From: Bin5 sp965261695
GTDB lineage: Bacteria > Chloroflexota > Anaerolineae > Caldilineales > Caldilineaceae
Reading direction: 5' to 3'
NCBI GenBank assembly: GCA_965261695.1
Contig: OZ253474.1
Coordinates: forward strand, 1,736,001-1,800,000
Length of the DNA stretch: 64,000 bases
In this document: positions 44,605 to 53,272 of the stretch, piece by piece
Numbering within the stretch: the first letter of the stretch is position 1
Layout of the letters: the number at the start of each line of letters is the position of its first letter
Position numbers and translations under genes: made by a program
The notes under the pieces: generated by a model
Databases searched by the model: none
What the model saw: the letters and a program-made list of their open reading frames with translations, nothing else
Told to the model about the DNA's origin: nothing

Positions 44605-45801
44605 ATGAAAATCGATCAGATTGAGCTCATAAACCTTCGCTTTACCTACCCGCCGGGCCACGAAGTCAAGGCCGCGTGCGGCGTCGTGACGGGTCGTATC
44701 ACCTCGCTGGTCCGCGTGACGACAGACAATGGCATGACGGGACTAGGGGCAGCGTACAGCCACCCGGACCTCGTTCGCATCATCGTCGAGAATCACTTGA
44801 AACCTTTCCTGCTGGGCCATGATCCGCGTGAGGTAGAGGCACTGTGGGACAGGATGTACAGTTTGACCCGCTGGTATGGCCGCAAGGGAGCCGCTATGTC
44901 CGCTCTGGGGGCGTTGGACACGGCTTTCTGGGACCTGCGCGGCAAAGCGTTGGGGAGACCTGTCCATGCCTTGTTGGGCGGGGACCGTGATTCAGTCCCG
45001 GCCTATGGCAGCGGCCTGAACTGGCACGACGATCTGGACGATCTGGCAAATGAAGCTGCCAGCTATCTCGATCAGGGTTTTCGCCGGGTCAAGATGCGCT
45101 TGGGCCGGAGCGAAGCCTACGACGTCGCCGCTGTCGAAACGGTGCGCCGGACAGTGGGGCCGGACCGGGATGTGATCGTGGATGCTTCGCATCGCTATTC
45201 GCTAGAGGTTGCTGAGCGGATAGCAAAGGTGTTGGCTGCCAACAACGTGTTCTGGTTTGAGGAACCGTTTTCGCCTGAAGACATTGACAATTACGTCGCG
45301 CTGCGCCCGCGGATTGCGGTGCCGATCGCAGCGGGAGAGAATGACTTTGGCGTGCAAGGCTTCCGCGAGATGCTACGCGCGGGCGCCTTGGACATTGCCC
45401 AACCGGACGTGAGCCGCGCCGGTGGCATCACTGAATGCCTGCGCATTGGACGCCTGGCTGCCGAAATGGACGCCGGTGTGGCGACGCACACGTGGAGTGA
45501 CGCCGTGGCGCTAATTGCCAACGCTCACCTGGTGGCGGCGCTCCCCAACGGAATTACGGTTGAGGTCGATAGAACCGGCAATCCGTTCATCGACGAATTG
45601 CTGGCAGAGCCCTGGCAAGTCAAAGAGGGTCGTCTGCAGCTTTCTCAAGCGCCAGGATTGGGCATTGAGCTAAACCCGGATATGATCCAACGTCTCGCGG
45701 TGCCAGCCGATCAGAAGGTGGTTGACGGAAATTACGCCGATCTGATCTTCGGCGCGCAACATCTGCACCCCACGCCTCCCTACGAGACGAACGCCGGCTA
45801 A
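44605..45801 (+). CDS. Mandelate racemase/muconate lactonizing enzyme family protein
   Basis: 398 residues of the enolase superfamily. The N-terminal capping domain ends near residue 115 (LGALDTAFWDLRGKALG). The barrel has the second-strand Lys in VKMRLG, metal ligands in VDASHRYS, WFEEPF and AAGENDFG, and a His-containing THTW at the seventh strand. These abstract the proton next to a carboxylate, typically to dehydrate or racemise acid sugars. This fits a sugar-acid pathway with the Ldh2 and RraA-type enzymes nearby, by inference. Confidence 0.88.
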   Translation: MKIDQIELINLRFTYPPGHEVKAACGVVTGRITSLVRVTTDNGMTGLGAAYSHPDLVRIIVENHLKPFLLGHDPREVEALWDRMYSLTRWYGRKGAAMSALGALDTAFWDLRGKALGRPVHALLGGDRDSVPAYGSGLNWHDDLDDLANEAASYLDQGFRRVKMRLGRSEAYDVAAVETVRRTVGPDRDVIVDASHRYSLEVAERIAKVLAANNVFWFEEPFSPEDIDNYVALRPRIAVPIAAGENDFGVQGFREMLRAGALDIAQPDVSRAGGITECLRIGRLAAEMDAGVATHTWSDAVALIANAHLVAALPNGITVEVDRTGNPFIDELLAEPWQVKEGRLQLSQAPGLGIELNPDMIQRLAVPADQKVVDGNYADLIFGAQHLHPTPPYETNAG

Positions 45802-45917
45802 GTTGAAAGGCGGTAATCCCCGATTGACTGAGTGAAATATCTCCAGTATTGGCCGCCGCCACCGGCGAAGTGTAGTTCCGACGGCCGAAATCCCAGCCAT
45901 TTGAGAGGCGTCCAACA

Positions 45918-46280
45918 ATGAGCACCGATGTCACGCAACAATTGGAAGAATGTATCGAACAACTGCAACGGGGCTGTTTGACAGAGGAACGGCTACGAGA
46001 GTTGGCGAACGCCATTGGGGAGAACAGCGGCAAACGGCAGAGTCTGCTCTACCTGCAAACCGCGAACACGTCCGTCACCTCCCAGGCAGTTGGAATGCTG
46101 CTGGTCGAGGATGGCGCGGTCTGCGACGGCCCGCTCGATCCGGCTGACTGGCCCTACAAGACCGCTTTGGAAGCGATCAACAGCGGCTGGCGTGTGATCC
46201 GGTTTCCGGCCCAGTTGCTGGTTGGACACATGCAGGACAGACATGTCATCTGTGAATTCATTCTTGAGAAATGGGAGTAG
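45918..46280 (+). CDS. Small uncharacterised protein
   Basis: 120 residues, no recognised family. The N-terminal 40 residues look helical (TQQLEECIEQLQRGCLTEER). The C-terminal half alternates hydrophobic strands and contains GWRVIRFPAQLL near residue 90. No signal peptide or metal motif. It lies 4 bp before a PhyH gene, with AGGCG-type spacing to its own ATG, so it is probably part of the PhyH-centred operon. Codon use resembles the neighbours, supporting a real gene. Confidence 0.6.
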   Translation: MSTDVTQQLEECIEQLQRGCLTEERLRELANAIGENSGKRQSLLYLQTANTSVTSQAVGMLLVEDGAVCDGPLDPADWPYKTALEAINSGWRVIRFPAQLLVGHMQDRHVICEFILEKWE

Positions 46281-46284
46281 AGCG

Positions 46285-47121
46285 ATGGCCTTCAGAGCGC
46301 AACGCGCCGCCGACAGTGTCAGACCGACCTTGACTGACGAGGAGATCCTGGACTTTTGCAAGACGGGCATTCTCAGGCTCGAAGGGGTGATACCTGAGTC
46401 GACCAACCGCTGGGTGTTAGAATATCTTGACCAGGAGGGCGCGGACCCCCTTCAGTTGGTCAGAGATGACCGTTTCATCGAGGAAGTGTTGTTGCATCCG
46501 GCGGTCGCAGGCGTGGTACGATCGTTGCTGGGCGTCCATTTCCAGCTGCCTGAAGGGATGGGGAACCATCGCCTGGCGGGGCCGGTGAAAGCCAGTAACT
46601 GGCACTTCGATGGCGGCTCCAACTTCGAGCGCGCCTGCAAACTGCTGCAGGTCTTCTACATTCCCCAGACGAACACGCCGGAAATGGGGCCGACTCTGTT
46701 TCTGCCTGGCTCCCACCTGGTGCCGATCGCGCGCGAAGACCTAGAACGGTTCGGCAATCTGGCCGGTCAGACGATGACCGCGGCACCGGCCGGTTCAGTC
46801 TTTGTTACAGCCTATTCGATCTGGCATCGCCAGCCGCCAAAGATCGATCAGTCGACCCGCAACCTGTTGAAATGGGCGTATTGGCGCACAGAGCAGCCCG
46901 AACGCGACTGGAGCGCGGACCCGAACTTCGATTTCGCCGGCGCGGACTATACCTTCACCAATGACTATTTCTGCGGCGCTGCGCGCAAATGGCAGTCCGC
47001 CCCACGCGTGGCCGAGATGTTCTACTGGTTGTGCGGCAAAGCGGATGAATTCCACGTGGTCGGCGGTGTAGGGTGGCCCTATTCATCCGCCGATCCGGGA
47101 CTTTGGGCTAGGTCGCGCTGA
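46285..47121 (+). CDS. Phytanoyl-CoA dioxygenase family protein, duplicate 1
   Basis: 278 residues. The HxD iron motif is in NWHFDGGSNF (about residues 108-117) and the distal His in YSIWHRQPPK. It is a close paralogue of the gene at 47641. The two are diverged over the first 110 residues but nearly identical from ACKLLQVFYIPQTN to the end. ATG 46285 follows GGGAGTAGAGCG. Oxygenase substrate unknown. Confidence 0.85.
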   Translation: MAFRAQRAADSVRPTLTDEEILDFCKTGILRLEGVIPESTNRWVLEYLDQEGADPLQLVRDDRFIEEVLLHPAVAGVVRSLLGVHFQLPEGMGNHRLAGPVKASNWHFDGGSNFERACKLLQVFYIPQTNTPEMGPTLFLPGSHLVPIAREDLERFGNLAGQTMTAAPAGSVFVTAYSIWHRQPPKIDQSTRNLLKWAYWRTEQPERDWSADPNFDFAGADYTFTNDYFCGAARKWQSAPRVAEMFYWLCGKADEFHVVGGVGWPYSSADPGLWARSR

Positions 47122-47184
47122 AGATCATCGTCAGCCATCGAGAGTTCCAACTTCTACCCTCCACCAGGAAAAGGACAGCCAGCC

Positions 47185-47595
47185 GTGGATGCGAGTCTTT
47201 GGAACATCGGCATGAAAGTCGATGACATCGATAGCGAAATCAGATTCTGGCAAGAGATCGGAGCCAAGTTGATTCTGCGTGAATCGTTCACAGCGCCCGA
47301 CGGGGAGGAGGCCGACTACGCCTTCCTCGATTTTGGCGGCACGCGCATCTTCCTTACGCCCAGGACCGTCTTCGAGGACAAACTGGGCTACGAACTGATG
47401 CCCGGCCTGACGCACGCCGTCTTCGAAGTGGAGGACCTGGACCAGGAGTACGAACGGCTCACCGGCATGGGGCTAGAGGTCCTGGTCGACAAGGTTGAGA
47501 TCAGCGCCGGGTTCGGCTCGCGCCGCCTGGCGTTCTTCCGTTCCCCCAACGGCATGGTTTTCGAAGTGCTGCAGATCCTTGAGGCCAAAATCTGA
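47185..47595 (+). CDS. VOC (glyoxalase-like) family protein
   Basis: 136 residues starting at GTG. Two half-modules are visible: an N-terminal WNIGMKVDDIDSEIRFWQE and a second beginning LTHAVFEVEDLDQEYERL, ending FFRSPNGMVFEVLQI. The His in LTHAVF and Glu in MVFEVL are likely metal ligands, while the N-terminal His position is Asn/Gly. It sits between the two duplicated PhyH genes. Function unknown. Confidence 0.75.
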   Translation: MDASLWNIGMKVDDIDSEIRFWQEIGAKLILRESFTAPDGEEADYAFLDFGGTRIFLTPRTVFEDKLGYELMPGLTHAVFEVEDLDQEYERLTGMGLEVLVDKVEISAGFGSRRLAFFRSPNGMVFEVLQILEAKI

Positions 47596-47640
47596 CCGTG
47601 ATTGCCATGATTCTCGCAAATGCCATGCTGGAGGAAACCA

Positions 47641-48477
47641 ATGGCACCGGTAGCGCGCCGCGCGGCGATTGACATCAGGCCAACCCTGAAGGATGAAGAG
47701 GTCCTGGAGTTCTGCAGGACGGGCATTCTCACGCTCGAAGGCGTGATCCCGGAGTCCACCAACCGCTGGGTGTTCGAATACCTGGACCAAGAAGGCGCGG
47801 ACCCCCATCAGTTGGTCAGAGATGAATGTTTCATCGAGGAAGTGTTGTTGCATCGGGCGGTCGCCGGCGTCATTCGCTCCCTGCTGGGCGTCCAGTTCCA
47901 GCTGCCTGAGTGGATGGCGAACCATCGCCTGGTGGGGCCGGAGGAAGCCAGTTACTGGCACATTGATGCAGGCTCCAACTTCGAGCGCGCCTGCAAACTG
48001 CTCCAGGTCTTCTACATTCCCCAGACCAACACACCGGAAATGGGGCCGACTCTATTTCTGCCTGGCTCCCACCTGGTGCCGATCGCGCGCGAAGACCTAG
48101 AACGGTTCGGCAATCTGGCCGGTCAGACGATGACGGCGGCGCCGGCCGGCTCAGTCTTTGTAACAGCCTATTCGATCTGGCATCGCCAGCCGCCGAAGGT
48201 CGATCAATCGACCCGCAACCTGTTGAAATGGGTCTATTGGCGCACAGAGCAGCCCGAACGCGACTGGATCGCGGACCCGAACTTCGACTTCGCCGGCGCG
48301 GACTATACTTTCACCAATGACTATTTCTGCGGCGCTGCGCGCAAATGGCAGTCCGCCCCACGCGTGGCCGAGATGTTCTACTGGTTGTGCGGCAAAGCGG
48401 ATGAATTCCACGTGGTCGGCGGTGTAGGGTGGCCCTATTCATCCGCCGATCCGGGACTTTGGGCCAGGTCGCGCTGA
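47641..48477 (+). CDS. Phytanoyl-CoA dioxygenase family protein, duplicate 2
   Basis: 278 residues. The HxD motif reads YWHIDAGSNF, where duplicate 1 has NWHFDGGSNF, so the two differ right at the active site though both keep the ligands. From about residue 118 to the end the proteins differ at only a handful of positions and the DNA is almost identical, pointing to recent duplication or gene conversion. GGAGGAAACCA precedes the ATG. Confidence 0.85.
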   Translation: MAPVARRAAIDIRPTLKDEEVLEFCRTGILTLEGVIPESTNRWVFEYLDQEGADPHQLVRDECFIEEVLLHRAVAGVIRSLLGVQFQLPEWMANHRLVGPEEASYWHIDAGSNFERACKLLQVFYIPQTNTPEMGPTLFLPGSHLVPIAREDLERFGNLAGQTMTAAPAGSVFVTAYSIWHRQPPKVDQSTRNLLKWVYWRTEQPERDWIADPNFDFAGADYTFTNDYFCGAARKWQSAPRVAEMFYWLCGKADEFHVVGGVGWPYSSADPGLWARSR

Positions 48478-48523
48478 GCTTGAGAGTCAACCAGATTGTG
48501 CTAATACATACGGAGGGCGTACG

Positions 48524-49315
48524 ATGAAACTCAGCGACGCGCAGATTGCACAGTTTGACGAACAGGGTTATCTGTTTTTCCCCGAACTGCTGGACGGCGA
48601 CGAAGCGGCAATACTGCAGGCGGCGCTGCCCGACATCCTTAGTCGCCCTGGGCCGGAACTGATCTCCGAGAAAGAGGACGCTTCGGCGGTGCGGCTGGCC
48701 TTTGGCGCGCATCTCTATTCCGAGCCGTTTCGCCGTCTCACGCTACTCCCGCGTCTGGTCAACCCGGTGCGCCAGCTGTTGCGGGACGATGTCTATCTCC
48801 ATCAGAGCCGCATGAATCCCAAATATGGCTTCGGCGGCGGCGCGTCCTGGGACTGGCATCAGGACTACCCGCCCTGGCATTCGGTCGATGGCATGCCGGA
48901 GCCGAACTGCATCATGACATCCGTGTTCATCGACGATTGCACTGCGGTCACATCGCCGCTCCTGATCGTGCCAGGCACGCAGCGTTATGGGCTTCTCGAC
49001 GCCCAACCGCACAAGGACGCGCAAGGCAGAGGGTATGAACTGCATCATATCGATCACGCCACCTTTGAACGGTTCGCGGCAGAGAACGGGATCGAAGCGC
49101 TGATCGGGCCGGCGGGGTCGGTCGCTTTCATCCACTGCAACGTGCTGCACGGTTCAGCCAACAATGTCTCCCCGTGGCGGCGGGCGATCATGTACCTGAT
49201 CTACAACGCCGTCAGCAACGCCTGCACCGGAACCGTGCGGCCGTGGTATCAGAACAATCGCGACTTCACACCACTACAGCCGCTCGACGACGCGTGTATG
49301 AAGGAGCTGGCCTGA
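48524..49315 (+). CDS. Phytanoyl-CoA dioxygenase family protein (EctD-like motif)
   Basis: 263 residues, only distantly related to the two preceding PhyH genes. The iron-site region WDWHQDYPPWHSVDG is the form seen in ectoine-hydroxylase-like members. The distal His is probably in FIHCNVLHGSANN, and a 2-oxoglutarate Arg in PWRRAIMYLIYNAV. No ectoine biosynthesis genes are nearby, so ectoine hydroxylation is not implied. Same strand and close spacing to its neighbours. Confidence 0.85.
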   Translation: MKLSDAQIAQFDEQGYLFFPELLDGDEAAILQAALPDILSRPGPELISEKEDASAVRLAFGAHLYSEPFRRLTLLPRLVNPVRQLLRDDVYLHQSRMNPKYGFGGGASWDWHQDYPPWHSVDGMPEPNCIMTSVFIDDCTAVTSPLLIVPGTQRYGLLDAQPHKDAQGRGYELHHIDHATFERFAAENGIEALIGPAGSVAFIHCNVLHGSANNVSPWRRAIMYLIYNAVSNACTGTVRPWYQNNRDFTPLQPLDDACMKELA

Positions 49316-49385
49316 TCAGCGGCGAAAACAGGAGTCCGGCCACAGAACGCCGGGTTCCGCAACCCACACGACTGGAGTGATCAAC

Positions 49386-50432
49386 ATGAGACATATGTCT
49401 GCCGCCCAACTACAGGAAATCGGCGTCCGGATTCTGGATGCGGCCGGCTCGCCCCACGCGGAGTCGGAAACCGTCTGCGAGATCCTGGTGCGCGCCAATC
49501 TATTCGGCCACGACTCGCATGGGGTTATGCGCATACCGCAGTACGTCGGCGAAATTCGCAGCGGCGACGTCAGGCCGGGCACGCCGATCGAGATCGAACG
49601 CGAGACGACGGCAGCAGCCGTCATGGTGGGACATCAGGGCTGGGGCCATGTGATCGCCCGCAAGGCGATGCAGCTCGCGATCGACAAGGCGCGCCAGGCC
49701 GCCATCGGCACGGTTGTCGTGCGCGGCAGCCAGCACGTGGGGCGGGTGGGCGAATACCCGACCATGGCCGCCGAGGCGCAGATGATCGGCATGGCGGTCG
49801 TCAACTCCTATGGGGGCAGCGGTTCGGTGGCCCCGTGGGGCGGCGCCGAGCGACGCCTCTCCCCCAATCCAATCGCCTTTGCCGTCCCGAGCGGCGGACC
49901 GTGGCCGGTTATGGTCGACATCACGACGTCGGTGTTCCCCGAAGGCAAAATCCGGGTGACGCGCTATGCCGGGAAACAGCTGCCCGACGGTGTCATTATC
50001 GACTCCGAAGGCAACCCCACCACCGATCCAGCCGCCTTCTACGGTCCGCCGGAGGGTGCGCTCCTGCCGCTGGGCGGAATCGTCGGCCACAAGGGTTACG
50101 CCCTCGGCATCGTGGCTGAGTTGCTGGCGGGGGCGCTGTCCGGAGCGGGCTGCACCGGCAAAGAGAGGGAGGAAAAGGGCAACGGCGTCTACTTCCAGGC
50201 CATCAACATCGCGGCGCTGCTCCCCTACGACGAGTTCATCCAGACCGTCCAGGAGCAGATCGCCTGGGTGAAGTCGGCGCGCCCGAAGCCCGGTGTCAGC
50301 GAAGTCCTCTTCCCCGGCGAACCGGAATACCGCACCTCACAGCAACGCAGTGCGCACGGCATCCCGGTCGAAGACAGCATCTGGCAGGAAATGATCGAGA
50401 CGGCGGACAGCCTGGGCGTCACGATTCAGTAG
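49386..50432 (+). CDS. Ldh2-type NAD(P)-dependent oxidoreductase (malate/L-lactate dehydrogenase family)
   Basis: 348 residues. Family landmarks are LFGHDSHGVMRIPQY (near residue 38), VVRGSQHVGRVGEYP (His near the active site), PNPIAFAVPSG and GGIVGHKGYALG. Members oxidise or reduce 2-hydroxy/2-keto acids, including sugar acids, with NAD(P). ATG 49386 is preferred to the GTG at 49377 because GGAG is better placed for it. Heptamer repeats begin directly after the stop TAG. Confidence 0.88.
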   Translation: MRHMSAAQLQEIGVRILDAAGSPHAESETVCEILVRANLFGHDSHGVMRIPQYVGEIRSGDVRPGTPIEIERETTAAAVMVGHQGWGHVIARKAMQLAIDKARQAAIGTVVVRGSQHVGRVGEYPTMAAEAQMIGMAVVNSYGGSGSVAPWGGAERRLSPNPIAFAVPSGGPWPVMVDITTSVFPEGKIRVTRYAGKQLPDGVIIDSEGNPTTDPAAFYGPPEGALLPLGGIVGHKGYALGIVAELLAGALSGAGCTGKEREEKGNGVYFQAINIAALLPYDEFIQTVQEQIAWVKSARPKPGVSEVLFPGEPEYRTSQQRSAHGIPVEDSIWQEMIETADSLGVTIQ

Positions 50433-50500
50433 TCAGGGGCCAGTGGTCAGAGGCCAGTGGTCAGTGGTCAGAGGCCAGTCCAGTGGTCAGGGGTCAGGGG
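50433..50500. repeat. Degenerate heptamer array after the Ldh2-type gene
   Basis: About nine 7-nt units (TCAGGGG, CCAGTGG, TCAGAGG, CCAGTGG, TCAGTGG, TCAGAGG and variants) start at the base after the stop codon, with one phase slip. Confidence 0.75.
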
Positions 50501-50579
50501 ATTGTGGCCTGTTGAAAACCGATCGCGAACATGGCGTCAGGTGGCGCGGCGTGGAGGACAGCTTGCAGGGCTGATTGCT

Positions 50580-52220
50580 ATGAAAAACTCTTCACGCACG
50601 CAGCGCATTGTCTTTTTGCCGTCCTCGAGGCAGAAGCTCTTTGCCGGCGTGGACAAGCTGGCTGACGGCATCCGCCCGACGCTGGGCCCGAACGCGCGCA
50701 CGGTCATCATCGAAGCGGTTCGCGACCTTTCACCGGTGGAAATTGTGGATGACGGCGGCACAATCGCGCGCCGGATCGTCTCGCTTGGCGACCGCGATGA
50801 AAATATGGGCGCGATGCTTTTACGCGAGAGCCTCTGGCGGATGCACGAGACGGTTGGTGACGGCGCGGCCACAGCAGCGGTCATCTTTCAGGCCATCCTG
50901 CGCGCAAGCCAACGTCTGCTGGCCGCCGGTATCCATGCCGCGCATCTGCAGCCCCAAATCGAGCGGGCAGCTGAGACAGCCATCGCCGCGCTGCGCGCAC
51001 AGGCGCGGCCGTTGGACGGTCAGGAGGCGATCACGGATTGCGCGCTGGCTATCTGCCATGATGGTGAGATGGCCGACCTGCTGGGCGAAATCCTTTACAT
51101 CACGGGGGGCGACGGCTATGTGAACGTGTTGGAATCGCAGCGCCGCGGCCTGGAGCGCGAGTACTTTGATGGCTCCTATTGGACGGGATCATGGGTATCC
51201 GCGACGATGATCACCGACAAAGCCAAGCGGGAGGCGGTCCACGACGATCCCGCCATCTTTGTCAGTGACCTGAGCTTCGATCAGGCAGACGACATTGTGC
51301 CGCTGATGGAGGCGGCATTGGCCTCCGGCAGAAAGAGCCTCTTCATGCTGGTTGAGCAGATCAGCGGAGCGGCGCTGGCCACGCTCCTGTCCAATCACCA
51401 GTCCGGTGTACTGCATTGCCTGGCCGTAACGGCGGGGGCGATTTACAGTGAATTGCCCTATCTTCACGAGGACTTGGCGCATCTGACCGGCGCGCGCCCG
51501 TTTCTGAAGGTTGCGGGAGACAGCCCCATCGCCGTGGCCCCAGCCGATCTGGGGCACGCGCGCCGCGCCTGGGCGACGGGTAGTGACTTTGGCGTGGTCG
51601 CTGGCAGCGGTGATCCACATTCTTTGCGGCAACACATCCGCACATTGCGCAAGCGCCTGCGCGCCGCCGACACGCAGGAAAGCGCCAACCTTCTGCGCAG
51701 GCGTTTGGCCAAGCTTCTCGGCGGCGTGACCACGCTGCATGTGGGCGCGGCCACAGATGCCGAAAAGAAGAGCCGTCTGGGAATGGCCAAGCGGACGGTC
51801 AGGGCGCTGCAGGCTGCGATGCGCGATGGCGTGGCGCCGGGCGGCGGCAGTGGGTTGGCGCGCTGCGCCCTCAGTCTGCGGTCCGGTTGTCGGCGGTCGG
51901 ACGGGACATTGGGCGCCGCGGTGATGGCCGATGCCCTCGAAGAACCGCTGCGCGTCATCGCAGCCAACGCCGGACATGAACCGGCGCCTACTCTCGGTCA
52001 CGTCCAATCGGCGCCCGATGGCAGCGGTTTTGACGCCCGCGCCGCCGCTATCGTTGACATGCGGCAGGCAGGCATCGTCGACCCGGTGGCTGTGCTGGAG
52101 GCCGCCATCAGGACGGCTGCGCACGCCGCTGCCCTGCTCCTTACAACCGAAGTCCTGGTGCATCCTCCCGACTTGGAGAGAGATGAATGGTCCAAGAAGA
52201 GACCGCGCTTGTCTGGGTAA
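50580..52220 (+). CDS. Divergent GroEL-like chaperonin paralogue
   Basis: 546 residues, colinear with GroEL. The equatorial domain has VDDGGTIARRI (D58, equivalent to GroEL D52) and VGDGAATAAV (D94, equivalent to D87). The apical region is KSLFMLVEQISGAALATLLS, and the C-terminal half LLGGVTTLHVGAATD...GVAPGGG. An ungapped alignment of that last segment puts Arg405 where GroEL has the hydrolysis-promoting Asp398. The C-terminal GGM tail is absent. No groES is adjacent. ATP binding looks possible but turnover is likely slow or lost. It is coupled to a beta-propeller gene, which is unusual for a chaperonin. Confidence 0.85.
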   Translation: MKNSSRTQRIVFLPSSRQKLFAGVDKLADGIRPTLGPNARTVIIEAVRDLSPVEIVDDGGTIARRIVSLGDRDENMGAMLLRESLWRMHETVGDGAATAAVIFQAILRASQRLLAAGIHAAHLQPQIERAAETAIAALRAQARPLDGQEAITDCALAICHDGEMADLLGEILYITGGDGYVNVLESQRRGLEREYFDGSYWTGSWVSATMITDKAKREAVHDDPAIFVSDLSFDQADDIVPLMEAALASGRKSLFMLVEQISGAALATLLSNHQSGVLHCLAVTAGAIYSELPYLHEDLAHLTGARPFLKVAGDSPIAVAPADLGHARRAWATGSDFGVVAGSGDPHSLRQHIRTLRKRLRAADTQESANLLRRRLAKLLGGVTTLHVGAATDAEKKSRLGMAKRTVRALQAAMRDGVAPGGGSGLARCALSLRSGCRRSDGTLGAAVMADALEEPLRVIAANAGHEPAPTLGHVQSAPDGSGFDARAAAIVDMRQAGIVDPVAVLEAAIRTAAHAAALLLTTEVLVHPPDLERDEWSKKRPRLSG

Positions 52221-53272
52221 AGGCCACAGGGTCTCGCCTGAGCGAGGCTACCGCAGAAACGGGACTGAACCAGGCGAGAGAGGGCGAAACAGAAGGACTC
52301 TCGGTAAGTTCGTTCGCAATCGCTGCAGCGGCGGCGCACGGTTCGCCGGAACCTCTGGCTTTGGCGGCTGCGGACACAGGGCTCTTTGTCTCACGCGACG
52401 GCTGCCGGAGTTGGCAACGTGCGCCAGGCCCAATCGGCGAGCTGCCGATGCTGGCCGTCTGTCTTGCGCCATCCTCCGGCAATGAGCAGCGGGCCTTGCT
52501 GGGCACAACCGGCGGCATCGCCTACTCCCACGATCTCAGCGAGTGGAAGCTGGCGCGCCTGCCGCAGGATGGTATAGACTCGATCTCGATGGTCGCATCG
52601 CCCAACTTCGCTGAGGACGGCACGCTCTTCGCCGGCACGCTCGACTATGGCATACTCCATTCGCTTGATCGCGGCATCAGTTGGCAGGCGCGTCATTACG
52701 GCCTGCTGGACTTGGGTGTGTTCGCGACGGCCGTTTCCCCGCTCTTCGCAGAGGACCAGACCGTCCTCGCAGGCACGTCGACCGGCATCTTCTTCAGCCC
52801 CAATGGAGGGCTGGCGTGGCGCGAGGCGGCTGTGCCCGATGAGGAGGACCCGGTTCTCTGCATGGCGTTTTCGCCCAATTACCAACATGACGGCCTGATC
52901 GCGGCCGGAACGGAAGCCGGGATGTTGTTGAAATCGCTTGATGGCGGCCGCTCCTGGACCTACATGGAAACACCCTGCGCCGACAAATCGATCAACGCGC
53001 TGACATTTCTATCGCAGCAAGACTCAGCGCCATTGATGATTCTCGGCGCCGCCAATTGCATCTATATTTCAGCCAGCGGCGGCTCAAGTTGGCACCCTTG
53101 GGACGCGGGTCAGATCGTGTTGACGCTGGCTTCGAGCGCGGACGGCGCGCAGCAACCCTTTGTACTGGCCGGGCTGAAGGACAACGGTATCTGGCGGGGT
53201 CAGCCCGAAGATGCCAGCCATTCGCAACCCGCGCCGGATGACAATCTGATAGATGAAAAGGGGTTAACATGA
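52187..53272 (+). CDS. Cytosolic Asp-box (BNR) beta-propeller protein
   Basis: 361 residues with six Asp-box type motifs spaced about 45 residues apart: SRDGCRSWQ, SHDLSEWK (degenerate), SLDRGISWQ, SPNGGLAWR, SLDGGRSWT and SASGGSSWH. This gives a probable six- or seven-bladed propeller. No signal peptide or catalytic sialidase residues are apparent, so it may be a binding or scaffold protein. Its start lies 34 nt inside the chaperonin gene and its stop overlaps the aldolase start (ATGA), so all three are translationally coupled. A role as client, adaptor or partner of the chaperonin is inference. Confidence 0.72.
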   Translation: MVQEETALVWVKATGSRLSEATAETGLNQAREGETEGLSVSSFAIAAAAAHGSPEPLALAAADTGLFVSRDGCRSWQRAPGPIGELPMLAVCLAPSSGNEQRALLGTTGGIAYSHDLSEWKLARLPQDGIDSISMVASPNFAEDGTLFAGTLDYGILHSLDRGISWQARHYGLLDLGVFATAVSPLFAEDQTVLAGTSTGIFFSPNGGLAWREAAVPDEEDPVLCMAFSPNYQHDGLIAAGTEAGMLLKSLDGGRSWTYMETPCADKSINALTFLSQQDSAPLMILGAANCIYISASGGSSWHPWDAGQIVLTLASSADGAQQPFVLAGLKDNGIWRGQPEDASHSQPAPDDNLIDEKGLT

